Source of the DNA: a virus
IMG/VR virus record: IMGVR_UViG_3300010153_000056
Span: 1-31,013 of that record
Strand: one strand, 5' to 3'
Length of the DNA: 31,013 bases
Shown: positions 30,501 to 31,013 of the stretch, piece by piece
Numbering within the stretch: position 1 is the first letter of the stretch
Layout of the letters: each line of letters begins with the position of its first letter
The notes under the pieces: generated by a model
The model's input: only the letters and a program-made list of their open reading frames with translations
Databases searched by the model: none
Told to the model about the DNA's origin: nothing
Position numbers and translations under genes: made by a program

Positions 30501-31013
30501 GCTATAAATGTAATATTCTCTACAGTTAAACAATGGTCTGGATATATTTATTTTCAAGTTGAAGATGATGGGAGAATTAAATTTGTTCATGGTACACATG
30601 ATGCAAAAGAATTAAATACATATACTGATAGTGCTGTCTTTGCAGATGGTGCAAGTGATTGGACTCATGTAGCAGGTGTTTTCAGTAGGTCGAGTGCAAC
30701 AAGCGGTTCAGTAACAATATATGTAAATGGCTCAAGTGCAGGATCAAGCAGTTCTCCTGTTGCAGGATGGAACGCAGATAATTATGATAATAACTTATAT
30801 GATGTTGCAATAGGTACAAGGAATAACCAAGATAGCCATGATAGATTTTTTAGTGGAGATATAGGTCAAACAGCTATATATAGCAAAGCACTTTCAGCAT
30901 CAGAAATATCAGGAATCAACACTCTCGGCAGACATGGTAATCTCTTAGATAAATACTCAGAGGGGTTAAAAGCCTATTATGCGATGTCATCACTTGATGC
31001 CTCAACAGGATTA
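27534..31013 (+). CDS. Giant LamG-repeat adhesin / receptor-binding protein (continues at 1)
   Basis: The frame starts at the ATG at 27534, one base after the preceding stop, and has no stop in the window; it is finished at 279 across the circular join (1,211 residues). LamG-like domains start at about residues 24 (FDGSDDYLV), 224 (FDGTDDYVDAG), 408 (FDGTNDYIDCG) and 949 (LDGSNEYIDTG), each with AFW/CWF-type strands and an IDEVAIWN-like end. Between domains 3 and 4 are two jelly-roll-like parts (about 620-780 and 790-918) that resemble carbohydrate-binding modules. No signal peptide is seen. It is most likely a tail or head fibre that binds host glycans. It sits after the capsid genes and not with the tail genes, which is odd. 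Confidence 0.85.
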   Translation, partial: MLGLGNLLSKGKVLGFPNKYSFNFDGSDDYLVTQSNVGISGSNAYTMNCWFKLDAYGSFPVIMSSGEIAGYKENSLLIRTDHNTVGWGNQAGANDFANASGTTISLDTWYMATLTFNGSDTIKIYINGALDGTKSVSSINITDSVLYVGKRVSGLQLDGCIDEVAIWNTELSASDVAKLGSKPLNLSKATSYDTDRTSNLKLWLRAGDKVLPEEDTSIARSDFYTDFDGTDDYVDAGTTMGTALGDNYAGSLTTCFWFKADVTSGDDGLFNIGSFSSSEGEWSISIVGDKLRFKLNNGGWKVELNPFTSKDWNHLACIYSTGSESNSKMYLNGESVGTASGTFPSASDIDLNGLKTILGGYYSSSYPLDGAISNVSIHQTALDAQTIKQFAKSRFTPMRDNRFSVVDFDGTNDYIDCGNDSSLNPSSAITISAWVYPETLDNYRYIVTRDVDGNGAYRMELGASNFYVAFGTGSAQSSISVAHGMSVNNWYHAVVTYDSTTAEVFVNGVSKGTASISRAMLQSSQPTKIGKPHDGTSSNYWDGSISSVSIYNVAKSAEEVYALYSKGITYDESSLSGLVGYWRMGDDTSRVYPTIADSSSNSNDGTITNGAVGDIVQQMVAGWDLGAFESSSEELGGDLTKGVGTMESGSGWSAFGGSPTIAYSTSKLYEGTQSIHITGATNGHGIQLGNQFGVISGERIYLSAWVYVVGGAYISMGMSGMTEALAKEFTPTADTWVNLTHTFTSNSTGSSYIGFFARDGNSEFYVDNVVANKVLQSEVSDTYPAIIDVNEPVLGAEILTTNVNTDWSAYGSNDVDTVTGGVKITHDDNAGGASRTIAGSSGKLYKVVFNAYYSGGTAPNVKVWTGAVNSGTQALTTSSTQHTIYFVNAGTSSLYFDSVNGSQEIYILNLSAKEIQGNVGTMTNQAADDLVYSSVLPDQSFLTGVNSAYNFIDLDGSNEYIDTGSPFESLFKQSFTLSAWVKIDDGQPSAINVIFSTVKQWSGYIYFQVEDDGRIKFVHGTHDAKELNTYTDSAVFADGASDWTHVAGVFSRSSATSGSVTIYVNGSSAGSSSSPVAGWNADNYDNNLYDVAIGTRNNQDSHDRFFSGDIGQTAIYSKALSASEISGINTLGRHGNLLDKYSEGLKAYYAMSSLDASTGL
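30891..31013. repeat. Terminal direct repeat, right copy (circular overlap)
   Basis: This is the second copy of the 123-base identity with the window start. It lies inside the coding region of the giant LamG protein and falls on a codon boundary of the same reading frame at position 1. Confidence 0.95.

Noticed and set aside
1-31013. CRISPR array, insertion sequence or diversity-generating retroelement
   Set aside because: I saw no regular repeat-spacer series, no transposase and no reverse transcriptase. The repeated LamG motifs are protein-domain repeats and not template/variable repeat pairs.

Overview
The window is a complete genome of a temperate, tailed phage of siphovirus type, opened inside one of its own genes. 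The last 123 bases (30891-31013) are identical to the first 123, so the sequence closes into a circle of 30,890 bp. The DNA is AT-rich and tightly packed, with many ATGA, TAATG and GTGA gene junctions. The style (many LamG domains, tiny overlapping membrane genes) suggests a marine Gram-negative host. A phage-borne type IV pilin-like gene would fit a host with that machinery. The host lineage is inference and cannot be fixed from sequence alone.

Layout. From 20084 to 27533 (+) lies the packaging and head module: a sigma-region-4-like regulator, a 200-bp non-coding region with repeats and hairpins, small and large terminase, portal, a Mu gpF-like minor head protein, a connector-like protein, scaffold and major capsid. 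From 27534 across the circle to 279 runs a 1,211-residue adhesin with four LamG domains and two jelly-roll-like segments. It is followed by a hypothetical gene, a pilin-like gene and a lysis cassette of several tiny membrane proteins plus an M15-type endolysin (to 2712). Then come a Cys-rich mini-protein, a metallophosphoesterase, and the neck and tail genes: adaptor, tail terminator, tail tube, frameshifted tail assembly chaperones, tape measure, a hub protein with an inserted LamG domain, and a minor tail protein (to 12447).

The lysogeny region is on the minus strand: a tyrosine integrase (12410-13333), an attP that carries the 3' half of a tRNA-Ser(GGA) gene, and a Cro/CI-type repressor (13435-13785). 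Palindromic operator-like sites separate it from a rightward early operon (about 13878-19926). That operon holds small unknown genes, an SSB-like protein with a DDDLPF tail, a PD-(D/E)XK resolvase-like nuclease, a SEC-C/basic overlapping ORF pair, a cytosine-C5 DNA methyltransferase, a DnaD-like replication initiator and several zinc-ribbon or membrane mini-proteins.

The observations most worth following are: (1) a second long reading frame inside the methyltransferase gene that carries motifs typical of the C-terminal part of other phage methylases; (2) a pilin-like protein beside the adhesin; (3) three identical TTACTTGCC arm-type sites around an attP that separates the repressor from the integrase; (4) a LamG domain inserted in the tail hub; (5) repeats and hairpins upstream of the terminase genes; (6) an A AAA AAA slippery site between the tail chaperone genes.
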